NCBI RefSeq assembly: GCF_040222615.1
Contig: NZ_JAVKCQ010000090.1
Location: 1 to 5,939, forward strand
Reading direction: 5' to 3'
DNA: 5,939 bases
DNA from: Haliea sp040222615
Lineage (GTDB): Bacteria > Pseudomonadota > Gammaproteobacteria > Pseudomonadales > Halieaceae
Shown: piece by piece, positions 4,662 through 5,939 of the stretch
How positions within the stretch are numbered: position 1 is the stretch's first letter
Layout: each line of letters begins with the position of its first letter
Position numbers and translations under genes: made by a program
The notes under the pieces: model-generated
What the model saw: only the letters and a program-made list of their open reading frames with translations
Told to the model about the DNA's origin: nothing
The model's database searches: none

Positions 4662-5939
4662 TTATGCTCTGAGTCGTTGGCAGACTTGGACGCGATTACC
4701 GCCGCGAGCTCTGCAAGCATTTGCTCAATCGTCGCGCGTGGGTACCACTCACCGGCCTTGGCAACCCCCAGCGGATTCCTCAGCACACCAAGATCCTCGA
4801 GGGGGTTCCCTTCAACCAGAACAAGGTCTGCGATCAGGCCTGGGCGAACCTCACCAAGATTCCCCTCTTGACGCAGATAGCGTGCTGGTTCAAGCGTGGC
4901 GGCTCGAAGCACGTCTGGAATGGACATGCCAAGTGTGTGCAGTGAGAGCATCTCGTCAACCAGAACTGTGCCGGCTGCCGCTGGAAAGCTATCCGTACCC
5001 GCCAGAATGGGTGCTCCCGCCTCGTATAGCGCCAGCAGTGCCTCACCCTGGAGTCTCAGATGGACGTCTTCAGCGCGCTGGTGCTCTTCAGAGAGCTTGA
5101 AGAATGTCTCGGCGACTTTGCCCTCCTTCATCAGATCAATATAGGGTTTCATGAAAGGACCAAAAAAATCATCAATACCATCAATCCACGGCACAGGATC
5201 TGTGGTGAAGTTGCGCATGACGCGGATCGTCGGTACAAACCAGTGCCCCTCGCTGCGAGCAACGCGAGCAAGCTCCCGGACACGCTCCGGGTCGATGAAA
5301 TCGTCGGCGGAAACTTCACCTGCGGCCAGCCTCAGCAACAACGCTTTTGCCCTGTCGTCATAGGGACTCAGACTTGGATTGGGGAGTGAACGGTCTCTAG
5401 CGACGGCCCAGAGTACGCCGATCATGTGCTCAGACGTGCGCATCCCGCCCCTGATGGCTTCAAGCATGGGGACATCCTGGGGAACGTGCCCTGCGATTTC
5501 CATGCGGTTCTTGCGACCCGCCTCAAGAATGGCCGTGAATACGTCTGGCTGCAGTCGCGAATAGGTCTTGACGAAATCATAACCGGCCCTTTTCTGCTTC
5601 AGGACAAACAGATCGGCTTCCCTGGGGTCTGTCAATTCCGGACCAGCCTGAATTGCCGGCGATCCGTCGATAATTGCACCGGCCGTGATTACTCTTGCAC
5701 CGGGCAAAGTTCCTTCCTCTACAGCAGCCCTCCAGGCTAGAGTCTGGGGATTACCCCACATGTTGCGTATCGTTGTCACACCCCTCAGCATATTGAGCGT
5801 TGCATGCTCAGGGATCATAAGGTGGTAGTGCATATCCATCAGGCCCGGCACCAGGTATGAGCCACCGCCATCAATAATCTTCACACCCTCACTCTTCGGT
5901 AGGTCATCACCTGAAGTGATGGATGTGATGCGCTCGCCC
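4658..5939 (-). CDS. Metal-dependent amidohydrolase, paralogue of the gene at 1764-3209 (5' end outside window)
   Basis: The frame is open from the right edge (first full codon ends at 5938) and gives 426 residues. The visible start, GERITSITSG...VKIIDGGGSYLVPGLMDMH, aligns with residue 57 onward of the neighbouring paralogue, so roughly 56 residues, presumably including a signal peptide, are missing. A GTG at 5882-5884 is in frame but lies inside the conserved fold and is not the true start. Metal-site residues in fragment numbering are H37 and H39 (MDMHYH), K124 (FVKTYSR), H151 (AGHV), H171 (SEHM) and D316 (GTDS), so it should be active. Long stretches match the paralogue almost residue for residue (RNMWGNP.TLAW.AAVEEG.LPGAR, DRSLPNPSLSP.DDRAK, LRAATLEPARYL). 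Likely a periplasmic amide or peptide-bond hydrolase; the substrate is not known. It is the first visible gene of the cluster, and its TGA overlaps the GTG of the BAAT-like hydrolase. Confidence 0.92.
   Translation of the reverse strand, partial: GERITSITSGDDLPKSEGVKIIDGGGSYLVPGLMDMHYHLMIPEHATLNMLRGVTTIRNMWGNPQTLAWRAAVEEGTLPGARVITAGAIIDGSPAIQAGPELTDPREADLFVLKQKRAGYDFVKTYSRLQPDVFTAILEAGRKNRMEIAGHVPQDVPMLEAIRGGMRTSEHMIGVLWAVARDRSLPNPSLSPYDDRAKALLLRLAAGEVSADDFIDPERVRELARVARSEGHWFVPTIRVMRNFTTDPVPWIDGIDDFFGPFMKPYIDLMKEGKVAETFFKLSEEHQRAEDVHLRLQGEALLALYEAGAPILAGTDSFPAAAGTVLVDEMLSLHTLGMSIPDVLRAATLEPARYLRQEGNLGEVRPGLIADLVLVEGNPLEDLGVLRNPLGVAKAGEWYPRATIEQMLAELAAVIASKSANDSEHK

Larger units (their letters stand above)
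1..5939 (-). other. Probable single operon: two amidohydrolases, BAAT-like hydrolase, ECF sigma factor, FecR, TonB receptor
   Basis: All six genes run in one direction. The junctions are a GTGA overlap (4658-4661), a 6-base gap (3210-3215), a TTGA overlap (1764-1767), an 8-base overlap (1192-1199), and a gap of 26 or 71 bases before the receptor. I see no hairpin with a T-run and no convincing promoter in these junctions. The unit is open at both ends: the promoter must be upstream of the first amidohydrolase and the receptor continues to the left. Cotranscription is inferred from spacing only. Confidence 0.75.

Noticed and set aside
4468..5100. A 210-codon plus-strand open frame across the amidohydrolase/BAAT junction
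   Set aside because: It crosses two real genes on the other strand, and its Pro/Arg/Ser/Gln-rich product is typical of a GC-rich shadow frame.
5882..5884. GTG as the true start of the first amidohydrolase
   Set aside because: The frame is open upstream to the window edge, and the upstream residues (GERITSI...) match the paralogue. Starting here would cut into the fold just before the HxH metal motif.
1..5939. Lasso-peptide-type cluster, which can also carry FecI/FecR/TonB receptor genes with a hydrolase
   Set aside because: No precursor peptide, leader protease or cyclase is present here, and the hydrolases are amidohydrolases and a BAAT-type enzyme, not the prolyl-oligopeptidase-like isopeptidase of those clusters. 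Genes outside the window were not seen.

Overview
The window is a tightly packed, single-direction gene cluster: all six genes are read from the minus strand, from about position 5939 down to 1. It looks chromosomal, GC-rich and Gram-negative. The visible start of a TonB-dependent outer-membrane receptor, an ECF sigma factor with a FecR-type transmembrane partner, and several exported enzymes all require an outer membrane and a periplasm. A proteobacterium is most likely, probably gamma or alpha. The genus cannot be fixed from sequence reading alone.

In transcription order: (1) a metal-dependent amidohydrolase, 4658-5939, whose 5' end lies outside the window; (2) an exported serine hydrolase of the acyl-CoA thioesterase/BAAT family, 3216-4661; (3) a second, complete amidohydrolase with a signal peptide, 1764-3209, clearly a paralogue of the first; (4) an ECF sigma factor of the FecI type, 1192-1767; (5) a FecR-type anti-sigma/signal transducer, 195-1199; (6) the first residues of a TonB-dependent receptor that begins with a signal peptide and an STN signalling domain, 1-168, running off the left edge.

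The junctions are very tight: a GTGA overlap, a 6-base gap, a TTGA overlap and an 8-base overlap, then 26 or 71 bases before the receptor. No terminator or convincing promoter is visible inside, so the genes probably form one operon whose promoter is upstream, beyond position 5939. No region longer than about 80 bases lacks a gene. There are no RNA genes, CRISPR arrays or mobile elements.

As a working model (inference), the receptor imports an unidentified compound across the outer membrane and signals its presence through its STN domain to FecR and the sigma factor. The three exported hydrolases then cleave it in the periplasm. What stands out is that the sigma/FecR/receptor signalling module is joined by overlapping codons to catabolic hydrolases rather than standing as a separate iron-uptake unit. 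Two paralogous amidohydrolases also bracket an exported BAAT-like hydrolase.
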